The notes below the pieces were generated by a model, which was not told the DNA's origin, searched no databases, and saw nothing but the letters and a program-made list of their open reading frames with translations. From Rotaria macrura (Eukaryota; Rotifera; Eurotatoria; Philodinida; Philodinidae), in assembly GCA_900239685.1 (NCBI GenBank), contig OENT01000066.1, positions 124,001-188,000 on the forward strand: 64,000 nt of DNA, in the 5' to 3' direction. A program made the position numbers and the translations under genes. Below, one piece after another: positions 13,092 to 24,692 of this stretch; the first letter of the stretch is position 1; the number at the start of each line of letters is the position of its first letter.

Positions 13092-14222
13092 TCACTCTAA
13101 AGATGGTGATGTTTGAATCAGTGGTAAATCTAGTTGAACAATTTTCTTTGATAAAGGTATTAATGATGGTGATTGCTGCACAGTAATACTTTTTTCTTTT
13201 TGTTTCTCTTCACTTGCTAATCTATGCTTTACAATTGGTCGACAGCAAAGAAGACTAATGACTGCATCTTTAAAATCAGCTGAAGTTAACCAATAAATAA
13301 AAAATGATGATACATGACTTGTTGTTGCTAGGTCACTCAATCCCATAGTAATTAAATTTCGATGAACTTTCACTCGTTTGCCAAGAAAAATATAAAATAT
13401 AGCAGACGGTGATGTGAATACAATAAAAAATACTGCTATAAATACCAACGTTTTAGTTAAACGACTACCTTGACTTACTATTGAATATCGCTGCTTCTGA
13501 GATTTTGATAATGATTGTTTTTTGAAAGATTGTGAACTCATTTTCGAATTTCTTGTACGACGTCGAGATGCGTGTACATGACGAATTATATATAGATTAC
13601 ATAAAATCATGGATGTAAACGGAATGAAATTGTAAAGTAATAAATGAGCTATTTCCCAGAATTGAAAAAATACAGATCGATAGCAAGCAACTTCTGTTTG
13701 TGTTTGATTATTTTTATCAATAGTTGTCTTCATTTTTCCATTGACAATCCATATCGGGAAATTAAGAAGACCTATAATAAGAATCATTGTCCAGCATATA
13801 CAATGCATAACATTGGATTTTGATATATATTTTCTTATTATCCAATTATGATGTAATGAAGCACATCGTGTAAATGAAGCTAATGTTTTAAGCCATGCAG
13901 CACATTCAAGTGAGAAATATGCTCCAAATGATATTAATTTACAAATGAATAATGAATATTGTTCCAGATTTTTAATTGAAGTGTTCTTTTGACGTTTCCA
14001 TATAAGTTCTCGTATAACATAGTTTAGATTCCAAGTGAATGGTACCAGAAGTTCAATAAGGGCTAAATATGAAAAAACGATTATAGTTGGATTTTGACGA
14101 TTTGGTATTTGCCGTTTAAATATATAGAAGCAGAGCAGATTTAATGGTGTGCCAATAAGTATAAGAATGAAAGAATAAATGCCAAAGACAAAATATCCAT
14201 AATAAGCTATTGTGTCGATCAT
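13092..14222 (-). CDS. rhodopsin-like (class A) orphan GPCR with degenerate DRY and NPxxY motifs
   Basis: Single-exon seven-transmembrane receptor of 376 aa, probably for a peptide or other small ligand at the cell surface. TM1 contains GTPLNLLCFYIF (the GN-type motif). TM2-TM3 follow with a Cys in SLFICKL for the usual disulfide, whose partner is TEVACYRS in loop 2. The end of TM3 reads SFTRCAS where DRY is expected. TM4 has the conserved Trp (CICWTMIL). Loop 3 is rich in Ser, Lys and Arg. TM6 is VFIAVFFIVFTSPSAIFYIF and TM7 is SSFFIYWLTSADFKD, without NPxxY. Two Cys after TM7 (LLCC) could be palmitoylated. An acceptor TTTCTAG lies 13 nt before the ATG, so the 5' leader is probably spliced. 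Class A membership is clear from layout; ligand and subfamily are unknown, with FMRFamide-receptor-like families the nearest in flavour. Confidence 0.85.
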   Translation of the reverse strand: MIDTIAYYGYFVFGIYSFILILIGTPLNLLCFYIFKRQIPNRQNPTIIVFSYLALIELLVPFTWNLNYVIRELIWKRQKNTSIKNLEQYSLFICKLISFGAYFSLECAAWLKTLASFTRCASLHHNWIIRKYISKSNVMHCICWTMILIIGLLNFPIWIVNGKMKTTIDKNNQTQTEVACYRSVFFQFWEIAHLLLYNFIPFTSMILCNLYIIRHVHASRRRTRNSKMSSQSFKKQSLSKSQKQRYSIVSQGSRLTKTLVFIAVFFIVFTSPSAIFYIFLGKRVKVHRNLITMGLSDLATTSHVSSFFIYWLTSADFKDAVISLLCCRPIVKHRLASEEKQKEKSITVQQSPSLIPLSKKIVQLDLPLIQTSPSLE

Positions 14223-14239
14223 AATTAGTTATTCTCTAG

Positions 14240-17110
14240 AAATGATAAACATGAAGAAAAAAAAAGACTAATCAACGAAAAACTAGTATGATTCAAAATC
14301 AAAGAATCATGAATTTTTCAATTGAATGTCTCTCCTTTATTTGTATGATTGTTCATGAATGCTTGAATTTTGATGTTGCATTATTCGAAATTAATAAAAG
14401 AAACAAATCTCATGAAAGGAAGTGCAAACAATGGATGTATGATTCCTTTTTTTTTTTATCATAGCTCTAGAAGGAAAACAACGAACTTCAATACTCCGGA
14501 TTTCCTCTACAAGCTTGAGATCGTAAACTCTGTTGTTTTCCTTTTGCTAAATTTTCTATAAGCACTGCGGTTACAATCAGTTTCCCTGATGGGTTATATT
14601 TCTAATTCTACATTATAATGTTCTCTATTGAATCTAATAGTCGAGTGAAATATGGTTGTGCACCTTTCTATAGAAGTAAGATCACATCACACTGTGAGCG
14701 AAGAAAATGCCTATTTGTCAACTGCAAACAAAGATTTGATCATGTTCTGTCTTGAAAATTTGTTTTTGTTTCCGCCAATAACGGAATACTTACAGTAAAT
14801 CGATGAAAATCAGTAGAATTATTTTGTGTTTTGAAAAATACTAGAATTAGTTAACAATCGTGAAAGATAGTATGGATAGACAAACAAAAACAAAGCATAC
14901 TTACCAATTATTGACCAATCAAGAAAGCCTCAAGCTATACCAGTAAAATGTTTTTAACAAGAACTAATCATATTTGTCTTATTTTCTTGATCTCTTTATC
15001 TCCAACGATTGTCTCGTAAGTACTAAGTAAAAAAAAATATTAAGGATTCATTTCTTCTTTTTTTCTCCCCATTATTTTTTAACACAAGAATCTACAAGTC
15101 TTCCTAAATCAACCCTGATCTTTTCTTTCCATTCTTTTCCTTCTACAATGATTTGTCGACTAAGAACTTGTCATATTCTGAGTGTAATTGCCCACTGCTT
15201 ATTGATTGACATAAAAATTGCGAGAGAAAATCTACATATACATATATCACCTAAACTCATTCTATGAATTACATGGCAAATTCATTTGAACAAAAGAAGA
15301 AAAAGAAAGAACCGGAATTTTTGACTACTACTCTACTTATGGGTTTTCACAGACAATTAATTTTGATGTAGTTTAATATGAGAACAATGCTGTTGCGAAC
15401 AAAGGAAAGGAAAATGATATGCAAAGCACTATTCTGTACGATCAATTAAAGTGATTAGGAAAGGGATTAACTATCACTAGTGACGAAAAATAAATAAGTG
15501 TGATACATTTGGCATAACCCAGTACAAAACAACTTTCATCGCAAGGAAACTAATATAGTTTCTCGTGCTAGTCAAGTAAGCAGAGAAAAGAAAAGCATCT
15601 TTTTTTTTGCACTTCAACTATACATAAGCAGTAGTTTTCTTTCAAACATGTCGCATCGATGTAGATACGAACAACGTTGCGAGAGCATGATAATACGTAA
15701 TCTTTTTCATAGCGTTAACCATGATAAGAATTCATAAATATTTATTAAAGTTAAACAATCTACAGAGTTTTGGTAAGTTAAGAGAGAAACTAGAATCTTT
15801 TTATAGAAAAACTGTGTTTGTTGAACTAATTAATCATTAAATTCGCGTAAACAAAACCAACTATTAATTTCAATTCTAACTCAAGATCCTATTACCTTAT
15901 TGGATGATTCTTTTTTAGATATCTTATTAACATGAAAATATGAAAATAATTTGTTTGAAATAGAAACTTTCCAGGAAATCATATTATTCAAAGGATTCAT
16001 GTCAAATCAACAAAATTTGATTGAAATGACTGTTCTGGTTTCAATCGAAACGAGAACAAATATATAGCTTTTAGAAAATACAAAAGAAAAAAACACTTTC
16101 TCATTCATGGAAACTAATTATCTCAGTTACAATGTTGAAATGAAGTGAAAACAGTGCCATGAATGATAATATTTCAACAACTGTTGAGATTCAGAAATTA
16201 ATGAATCGAAGGAAATAACTTCTGAGCCGCTTTTCAAAAGAAACATATGCTTTATGAAGAAAAAAAACGTTTTAAGGGTCATCGGCAACAATTTCTTTCT
16301 TTTGATATTCCACAAGACCAATTGAAAAACGAACTAAGTCATTTGTATTAATTATTCACACACTTAAACACGATTCATGAAACTACCTAGAAAGGACAAT
16401 GCAACTATTCTATTAAAATTTAATTAAAAATCTCAAAGCAAAAAAGTAACTAGAATAAGATTATTCCGGTTAAGAAAATTAATGATCAACAAAAGATATT
16501 ATTGCAATAAAAAAATGAACTTACGATTCGTCGAATAGATCAGCAATCGTTATATTAAGCAACATAAAACATAGAAAATCCTCTTCTTTATTTTTCTTAT
16601 TACACTATCTTTTATCTATGAAAACATTTCACATTCAATGGCACGTTTTATTTATGACTTTCATACTTCAGAGCTTTTGCAAATGACATTCTATATTTCA
16701 CAGAATGTCGACGACTCATTGGATCAAAACAGATTTTTCTATATATCAAATATGCATAACAAAAGATTGAAACCTAAAAAAGAAAAACCAACGCGATCAT
16801 TCATCTAGATTACATGATAGGGAGACAACAAGACAATGTGATTGAAACATAGTTATATCCTCATTATTAAAATCCACTATCGGCATAAAAACTACAATTC
16901 ATACATCGAATTTCATCGGAATTCTCTTGTTATGAACCAAACAATTAAGTCAACGAGAAATGCGAAGCAATATAATAATCCTCCATTGAAAAATATATTG
17001 CCACAGAAATATATTATGATTACAATTAAAGTTTCGAATTCATCGTCTTTTGAAATGAATCAACTCCAATAGTATTAAACTAAATATGAATCAGAGATTC
17101 TAGAATAAAT
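14240..17110. other. gene-poor AT-rich intergenic region
   Basis: About 2.9 kb with only short open frames that lack motifs, sensible codon use or splice partners. I see no repeat array, RNA gene or mobile-element hallmark in it. Confidence 0.5.
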
Positions 17111-17112
17111 TG

Positions 17113-17326
17113 TTAAGATTTGGAATGACATAGAACACGACACTGTGTATCATTGTATAAAGAAGTATCCCGTATATATGACGATAGAGTGCCTTGCTTA
17201 GAAAGCATGGAGAAAAAAGCTACTGGATAGCGATCAAGCAATCCTTCGCACATCATCATTATCCATAGCAATAGCTGGAGAGAAAAAACAGTCAATTGAT
17301 AAGCTAATGAAAGATAAGTTCTCATC
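17113..17326 (-). CDS. possible small secreted protein
   Basis: Open frame of 70 codons from ATG 17326; a longer frame would need a TTG start. Residues 1-25 are hydrophobic and end in a small-residue stretch (MMMCEG) that could be a signal peptide. The remaining about 45 residues are polar with two close Cys near the C-terminus (QCRVLCHSKS). Codon use resembles that of neighbouring genes, but the frame is short and I recognise no family. It could be a secreted peptide or chance. Confidence 0.28.
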
Positions 17327-17626
17327 GTCAAAACTTATCTGATGACGTAGCAGCATTTATTTACTTCAATGTCATTTCTAATCAATAAAGATATATGTCA
17401 TTGAAGAAATCATTATATATTAATTATGCTTCGGAATATGTTTTTGTTTCTCATCCTTATTATTCGATTACGGATTCAGTCATCGAACGAATTGTATTTT
17501 CAAATATTGTCTGCTATGCTCATTTTCTATCAAACAAAAGATCAATAAATATAATACTGATTCAACTTCTGACAATGTTATTTATAGAAGAAAATAATTT
17601 AGTCATGAAGTATACACTTGAAATTT

Positions 17627-18476
17627 TTATTTAGTATCTCTAGTTAAAGCTTTTTTCATCGCTTTTATGCATTCATCGCTTGTAACTGCATCAAAATATT
17701 CTTGTTTCTCTTGTTCATTATTAAGTGCATCTAATTGTATGATATCCGACCACCATTTTTTCTTTGTTATTTGAAAACCTTCCAAAGGTCTATCGGCTAC
17801 CATTTTCAACCATTTTCGCGCCAAATCGTCTGGTGCTTCACTTTTCTCACATCGTATTGGGAAATCATTTGATGAAAACAGATTAGCATCAACAAGAACT
17901 CGATATGCTAATTGTGGTTCAAGTTGGTGTTGTGCAAGTTTAAGTGCTTTTAAAGGATATGGGATACCAACGATAGGTCCAGTAATGCCCATGCGAAATG
18001 GTTTCCGTGTACCCATAGCAATATAATCACATGCAAGAGCAAGCATAAGACCACCGGCAATCGTATGACCATCAAGTGAACAAGCAACTGGTTTCGAACA
18101 ATATATAGGCGCAGCGATTCCACGGCTGAGTTTATCAAAGACGAATTTGTCGATGGCTGATTTTTGACGAGCAACGGAGAGATTAAATACTGTTGAGAGA
18201 TCAGCACCAGAACTGAATATTGAACTATGAATACAAAAAAAAATACTCGTTTTCGAACAAATCAACAATTCACGGTTGATATACATACTTTAGATTTGAA
18301 CGTAGAAGAACACCTTTGACTTCCGTACTATTTGAAGCTTGATCGAAAGCTTGAATAAGTTCATCGAGTAATTCTGCTGACATAGCATTAGCTTTCGGAC
18401 GATTCATGGATACGGAAAGAATAGTATCGGTTAATGAAATACTTAATGTTTTCCAAGTTTGCTGTAGAAGAGACAT
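17627..18476 (-). CDS. enoyl-CoA hydratase/isomerase (crotonase) family protein, copy A, conserved Glu lost
   Basis: Crotonase-fold protein of 261 aa, family members of which act on the CoA thioester of enoyl substrates. Two exons on the minus strand, 18476-18289 and 18224-17627, joined across a 64-nt intron. The junction restores SIFSSGADL, the oxyanion-hole strand of the family, and a second Gly-rich element follows (DGHTIAGGLMLALACDY). Length is normal for the fold, and no transit peptide is evident. Compared with copy B 6 kb away, the segment where hydratases carry a catalytic Glu reads MGITGPIVGIP, so the Glu is replaced by Gly. It may therefore catalyse a different reaction or only bind CoA esters. 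A possible AG acceptor lies 13 nt before the ATG. No peroxisomal targeting signal is seen at the C-terminus (RDTK). Confidence 0.88.
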
Positions 18477-18492
18477 AGTCGGATTTCCTCTG

Positions 18493-21400
18493 ATGAAATC
18501 TAATCTTCACAACGATATTATTAAAATCTAAAACAGTTTGATCATCAATATTACGATTATAGTCAGAAGAAAAGAGATTCATTTCTATTTATCGACACAC
18601 AACTATCAATGTTGTCATTGTAGTTGTAACCGCAACGATTAACTTTAAATATTTTCTTGCAGTTTATGTTTTTCAAGTATAATAGATTTGTTAGAGTGGA
18701 TCTGAATTGAATTTATCATTCTATTTACGTGCTATACTCGTTATTAATATTGATTTATTATGTTTATTCATCTCATCGATATTGAATGTGTAATTACTTT
18801 TGAAAATTGAAACACTCGTTCATCGATATACATAATAGAGAGCATAATTCACATTGTCAATATCTATGAATAATTTAGAAAAATCTAATGATCCTATAGA
18901 TCAATTGTGGATGCTTTTGTTAATGTTTAATGTACCGGTATATCCGTGTTTTGTGTGCCGTGCTTTGTCTTTGTCGTGACAAAGTTTGAAATCCACACAT
19001 TATAGTTTCTTTTTTTGGAAAAAGATGAATAGGAAAGGTTTATTATAAACTGTTAAACACGAACGCTATTCACTCTATTACCCGTGATAGATATGTTTTT
19101 AAAATTTAGTCTAACGTATCTTCTAAGTACATATGCTTGTCAAAATATTAACTTCGATGTATCAAGTTAAAAAACATCCACTCCACATCCAATGATCATG
19201 TGATAGAGTACAATAAATAAATTAGTGCACTAAAGCGTATCGAATCATTATTTTATGTTAATCCGTATTTCTTCTAGTTCTCATCAGTTTCATTGCTTTT
19301 TGATTACAAGCTATGCTAATATGTGTTTTTTTTCTTCAAAACAAAAAAGTATCCTTAAAGCAGCACTATTGACTAACACTAGATGATACATTACGTTATT
19401 GGCGTATCCTAATTCTATGAAGTTGACCTATATTTCTATGCAATTGCTTCTTCTCTTTCAAAAATTAATATTATTAGTACGTTGATTCGTCTTGCATATT
19501 GATAGAATTCTCGAGTGTATCACACTAATGTCTATCTCTATTTTTCATTATTCTTATTGTAGGAAACTGAATAAAACAAGAACATAACTGCCGTCAAATA
19601 AGAAGACGCCTTGGCAAGAAAACAAAATTTGTAAGATCATTTGTTGGCCTGTGAACCAAGCGTCTGCTTTTGAATTATTTAATTCAGACAATCAATATAC
19701 AATGGATGACGGTGAACATTCTAACACTTCTTCTGTCATATTTTAGCGATGCATCTTTGTTATGATAGCACGACTTTTTCTTTTCTGTTAATATCACGTA
19801 AAGTCAAGTCTTTTTTTTTACGCAGAGAAACTGTATCAAGAATTTATGTAAATCATAAACATGCGAAGTTCTAGTCGATAGTAATTGTAAATAATATTGA
19901 GTCGTTTTAATCTTCATATTGACAAACACTAAATATATTCATAATTTATGAATTAAATGGTTCAGAATTTGAAATTCTATTCTCATGCTATTTTTCATCT
20001 TGTCTGATATCAACAAGATAGTTGTTTGTGGCATATTTCAACGTATCAAATATACATGATGTCGACAAAACTATTAAATCGAATTAATATGCTAGGAGTT
20101 TGCAATTTTGCTTGAAAACTACATGTGCAAAAGATACTCATATATATGAATCGGTCTTCTTAACTTTTAATAAGAATCCTAACTGTGATGAGAAGCGAAT
20201 TTCTTCTATATAATCACGGGGTTCTATGCATAACTGACTAATATTTCAGTATCAGATGACATAACCAACTAATATTATCGCATATTATCAACAGAAATAA
20301 CTTAATCTGATATATAACAGCTATTAGTAATTAGAATCTAGCACAGTCTTAGTCAACTGAAAGTCTCTGTCTAGTTCCATGTAAAAGAAAGTCATTGGAG
20401 ATAGCCTAAATGAAAGAAATATACGTCATCTTGTGTTAGAAAGACTATAGCTAAGAAATAAGCGATCAGTAAAACATCTTCGAAATGTTTTCCATTGTAC
20501 AACTCTTTTTTGTCTCAGATATGTACTTTAAAACAATACTCATTCTATGAATGAATTGACTTTCAAAAGAGTTTTTGTCTCATGTTGACATAAGTGTTTT
20601 TTAATTTTTCTTGGTTCTTGAAAATAAATCCAAGTATGAATATAGGTGATGAATTGTGGGATTATAAATTGCAAAAAATATGTCTATCAAATTACTTTCT
20701 TCACTTTAATAGGATCACTCAAAATTAAAAAAAGCAACAAAATTCATACATGTATGTGAGTGAAAAGCGTATCCATTGTACCGCAACATTACGAAAAGAA
20801 AAATGCATATAAGTGGCAATGTGTTCTATTGATTTAGATAATTTTATTGGTCTGAAGATAGTCATCGAGTTGTAAAACTATTCATTTTCCATCTGTTTAA
20901 GATTTCGAGAAATCATATCAATACTGTCAAGTCAAATACTTAGTGCTCCATGCCATTTGATAGAGGACAAATCAACTATTCTGATGCTATTGCAATTTGC
21001 GAAAATTAATTTTATAGTTGAAGTGGTAGAACTCGTCACAAATTTTTAGAATATGCCTTCATTTTTTGCTTTAGACGATGTCTTATGAATGGAAAAGTCT
21101 CGTTAATGAACACTGAGAGATACCGTTTCATTTTCCCGTTGGGTGCCATTTAAATTATTAGCATTTCGTTTGGAAAACTTTTATTTACTTTTTTGAAATT
21201 TGATTATGCATCACAGAGAAATGAGAGAAAAATTATCTCGTACGAAAACAAAAAGAAAGTTTGTTTCATCAAGTTGGTTAATCGAATCATTTCATTCAAG
21301 ATAAAAACAAATCAATTTTAGACAAAACATAGGGCGATATGTTTTATTCAGTTTCCACTATAACTCAACAAGTTCTTTGCTTACCCCCGATTGAATAGAC

Positions 21401-22600
21401 TCATTTATCAAAAACTCTATTGAAAATCTCTCTCTCTCTCTCTCCTGAAGATAATTCAATTTAACTAGAGAAGAGTAAGACAACATATCTCAAAGTGATT
21501 ATAAATCAAAACTGTTTAATCCATGAAAATAAAGTACGCAAACTGGTTCTATGTCAGAAATGATTTCACAGTAGCATAATTTTCGTAACTCGATTAAATT
21601 TGAAAAAGTACAAAGGGCTAGATTGAGAAGAGTTTCTATGTAAGAGCTGATGTGTCACCCATAATTATCATCAATCGTTAAAGCGTTTTGTGAATTTTCT
21701 CAAAATAGTTAAATGATAAGCATGTAGATTCAAACGTCTCGATTAAACTAGTAACTATGATTTCATAGGTCTGTTATTTTGAAATAAATCTCCTTATCAT
21801 TGTCTCGACTTAGTTCTATATCATATATTAAATTTATTTTTATCTTTATTTGATTACAAAACGGTGCAATGGATCTGGTCTTCACTCATATACGAACTGC
21901 ACCATATGGTCGGAGTAAGAGTTTCAGTAAAAAATTCATTGATATTCAAAAGAAAAACTCTAGAAAATTCTTCACGGTCACATTCGAGATCAACACAATC
22001 AGGGGCATTGAATCTAATATGTTTCAATGGAAAAATAAACGACGAATTACAATTTTTTTCTGGTTATATCATCTTTAATATGTTGATTGTTCTGTAAAAA
22101 ATAATCTGACAAGTTCGAGAAATAATACCAACTTTTTAATATTATACAATCGATGTTTTTAAAACCTCATTAAGTGTTGCACAGTAGATTTTGGTCACTG
22201 TCCAATGTTTTTGGAGATATCTTCACAGATAAATTGAAGGTTTCTACAGTTTGCTGAAGAATTTTCATTTTCTTCGATCAGAGAAATAGCTTGAGAGGTT
22301 CAAAGCCTAGTACTTACAAATTGTTGAAGTCAACATATGAGAATAGTCGAGCAAAACTAGACATGATTCGTTAATGAGACGGATTTCATACTACAAAAAA
22401 AAATACGTTTCGTTCAGAGACATGAAATCACTACTATCTAAATCATATCTGTTGATCTTCTAGTGTTATGCGATCCATACATGACAGAAAATGCAACCAG
22501 ATTGATTCTACCCTGCTAGAGTAGTAGAAACGATAAGAAAAAGAAGACGGGCACATGATAGCATTGAGTTCACTTCATCTTTTCATTCCAATATATATTT
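18493..22600. other. gene-poor intergenic region between the crotonase copies
   Basis: About 4.1 kb, AT-rich, without a coding gene I can support. It contains a (TC)n microsatellite at 21427-21444 and short runs of A or T. Two overlapping plus-strand open frames near 21864-22097 look like chance. Confidence 0.5.
21427..21444. repeat. (TC)n microsatellite
   Basis: Uninterrupted run of about nine CT dinucleotides inside noncoding sequence. Confidence 0.85.
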
Positions 22601-22766
22601 GTTTTCGTGCTAAATTCCTTGCAATCGAAAATCAGCACAATTTCTCCCGTGTTTTTCTTTCCCATGAATAATCTAAGTACATTCACCTGTCGAGCAATAA
22701 GTCAATGTGAACTTTTCTGTTATTTTTTTTCTCTTGTAAAACTTTTATCCGTATTATTGTCTAACG

Positions 22767-22925
22767 ATGCATGCAAGTTGGATTAGGGAAATCAACATGT
22801 CAGACGTTGTTTACAAAACTCAACATGAAATTGTAATACTTTTAGTTCAAGGAATGTTCATGAAACGAAAATCCTATACGCCGGACAATGGAAATTCATC
22901 CAGTTCATCCAGAAGATTAAATTAG
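22767..22925 (+). CDS. short ORF in left arm of the inverted repeat
   Basis: ATG-started frame of 52 codons that matches the ORF in the other arm nearly throughout, including the start position (MHASWIR against MRATWIR) and the end (RLN then TAG). The shared core is YKTxHExVxLLVQGxFM. Most differences are conservative (Val/Ile, Asp/Glu, Gln/Lys, Ile/Met), which hints that both copies descend from a translated sequence. A short Ser expansion occurs near the end. No known domain is recognised. It may be the 3' exon of a decayed gene or of a mobile element. Confidence 0.4.
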   Translation: MHASWIREINMSDVVYKTQHEIVILLVQGMFMKRKSYTPDNGNSSSSSRRLN

Positions 22926-23345
22926 TAGTTCGAATCACTAAAATATTTTATTATCAGCAAAAGTCAGTATGAAAAAAGTGTTGTCTCATTTACCTCTTTC
23001 TCTTTGAGAAAATTGAGTTTCTTCTATGGAACAAGATGAAGAACATTATCTCCTTTTCATCTAAGGAATTCATCTTCAAACAAAGCACATTTGATACTAA
23101 GAATCAACTTAAAAACCACATGGAATGTCATATAGTTAATGTTAAAAATCTTTTTCATCGAAGATCTACTGATGTTTTTCGATTTTGCCGGTAATACACG
23201 CCTCCTATAGTTTCACGGTGATGTGCGTCTTTTTCAACTGAAAAGGAACTCATTTTACACCACTCTACATCTGATTCGAGAAGAAAACATCAATTTTCTC
23301 ATGCTTTTGTTTTTTTATAATAAAATATTTAAGTGATTCGAACTA

Positions 23346-23495
23346 CTAATTTAATCTTCCGGATGAATTTCCATTTTCCAGTGAATGGGATTTTTGTGTC
23401 ATGAAGATTCCTTGAACTAAAAGCATTACATGTTCATGTTTTGTTTTGTAAATAACTTCTGATATATTGATATTCCTAATCCAAGTTGCACGCAT
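23346..23495 (-). CDS. short ORF in right arm of the inverted repeat
   Basis: Partner of the ORF in the left arm, running toward it. The homologous ATG is at 23495, giving 49 codons. The frame stays open upstream to 23633, but homology with the left arm stops near 23497, where the right arm gains about 505 nt of unrelated sequence. It carries TWIRNINISEVIYK and LLVQGIFM, each matching the left copy with conservative changes. Function unknown. Confidence 0.4.
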   Translation of the reverse strand: MRATWIRNINISEVIYKTKHEHVMLLVQGIFMTQKSHSLENGNSSGRLN

Positions 23496-24692
23496 AGCAA
23501 TGTTCTTAATAGGAATGTGATATAGAATGCACGGGTACAATTTTTTTTTCAGGACACCATGTATCCTTACACATTGTTCTGTAGAGCAACGTGTACAAAA
23601 TGTGCGAGAACCGTAAAACGAATGTCTGATCACAAAATAAAACTTTCATTTCATATTACACTTTAATAAGTGCATGAATATTTATAATACATTAAAGTAA
23701 AATGTTTTCATATCACAAAAGAAAAAGAAATGTGACTGAATAAAAGATATCAACTGACACATTCACAAAACACTCTCATTTATCCATATTTTGGTCATGT
23801 CCAATAGATAAAGTTCTGCCAGTCACACAGGCTCGAAAACTGTTAAATACAAAATTTACAAGGAAATCTCCGTGTGCATAGTGTGTACGCTGTTTTGTTC
23901 TGCAGCATGTAGAACAGTGTGTAAATTCTATTTCATTAGGATACCGTACATTCTATTTTTGCTGGATTCATTCTTTCATGAAGAACACTGATGCGTAGTT
24001 AGGCAGCAATACGAATAAGAGTTTTACAAGAGAAAAAAGTAGTAGAAATGTTTACATTGACTGATTTCTCGACAAGTGAACGTAGTTAGATAGTTCATGG
24101 GAAAGAAAAACACGGTAGCAATTGTGCTGCTTGTCAATTAAGGCTCCTTCATTTTTATTAATCTTCATAGTTTGAAGATAATTTCAGAGGGCAACGTAAA
24201 GAAATATAATTGTTAGTTGAATGAGTAATGCAGCTTAACGAATGAGGATGTCACTAATCTGTTTCAATGCTATTACCTAATTAATTATTGAGTGATAAAA
24301 ATATGCTAGAAAAGATAATAGAAAATGTAACGAGTAGTGAGAATATTAAATTGGCGAAAAGACCTGATTTTAATCTTGTCTAAATGAGTGCGTTTATTGA
24401 TGCTTAAAGTATTTTGCTAACAGCAATGTTGTGATGTGGGATCTATTGCTTGTACGTGTTTTGATTGCTTCTATGAGTTAACAAACGAACATGTTCGCGG
24501 ACAGATGGAGCTTATATAAACAAAATCAATAATATGCACTAGCCTATTAGTATACATTTTATGCTAGAAATTCAATATTTTATATTGTATTAGGTTAACT
24601 TTGAACAATTAATCTAATAATTACGTTTATTATGTTAGATATAAAAAACTAGTGTTAACTAAATAGTCTTCGATACAAAGAGAAAAATCCAT

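Larger units (their letters stand above)
22618..24145. repeat. long imperfect inverted repeat with interrupted right arm
   Basis: The left arm, about 22618-22955, matches the reverse complement of two right-hand blocks. Left 22767-22955 pairs with about 23316-23497, and left 22618-22762 pairs with about 24003-24145. The pairing is long and imperfect, with substitutions and small gaps. The spacer between the arms is about 360 nt, and the right arm carries about 505 nt of extra sequence between its blocks. The innermost block of each arm contains a short matching open frame ending in RLN. The structure suggests an inverted duplication or a foldback-type mobile element; I found no terminal target duplication or transposase. 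Confidence 0.75.

Noticed and set aside
22920-22945. GTTCGAATC near the inverted repeat, reminiscent of a tRNA T-arm
   Set aside because: No acceptor stem, anticodon arm or A box around it, and the same bases recur in the other arm as part of the repeat.
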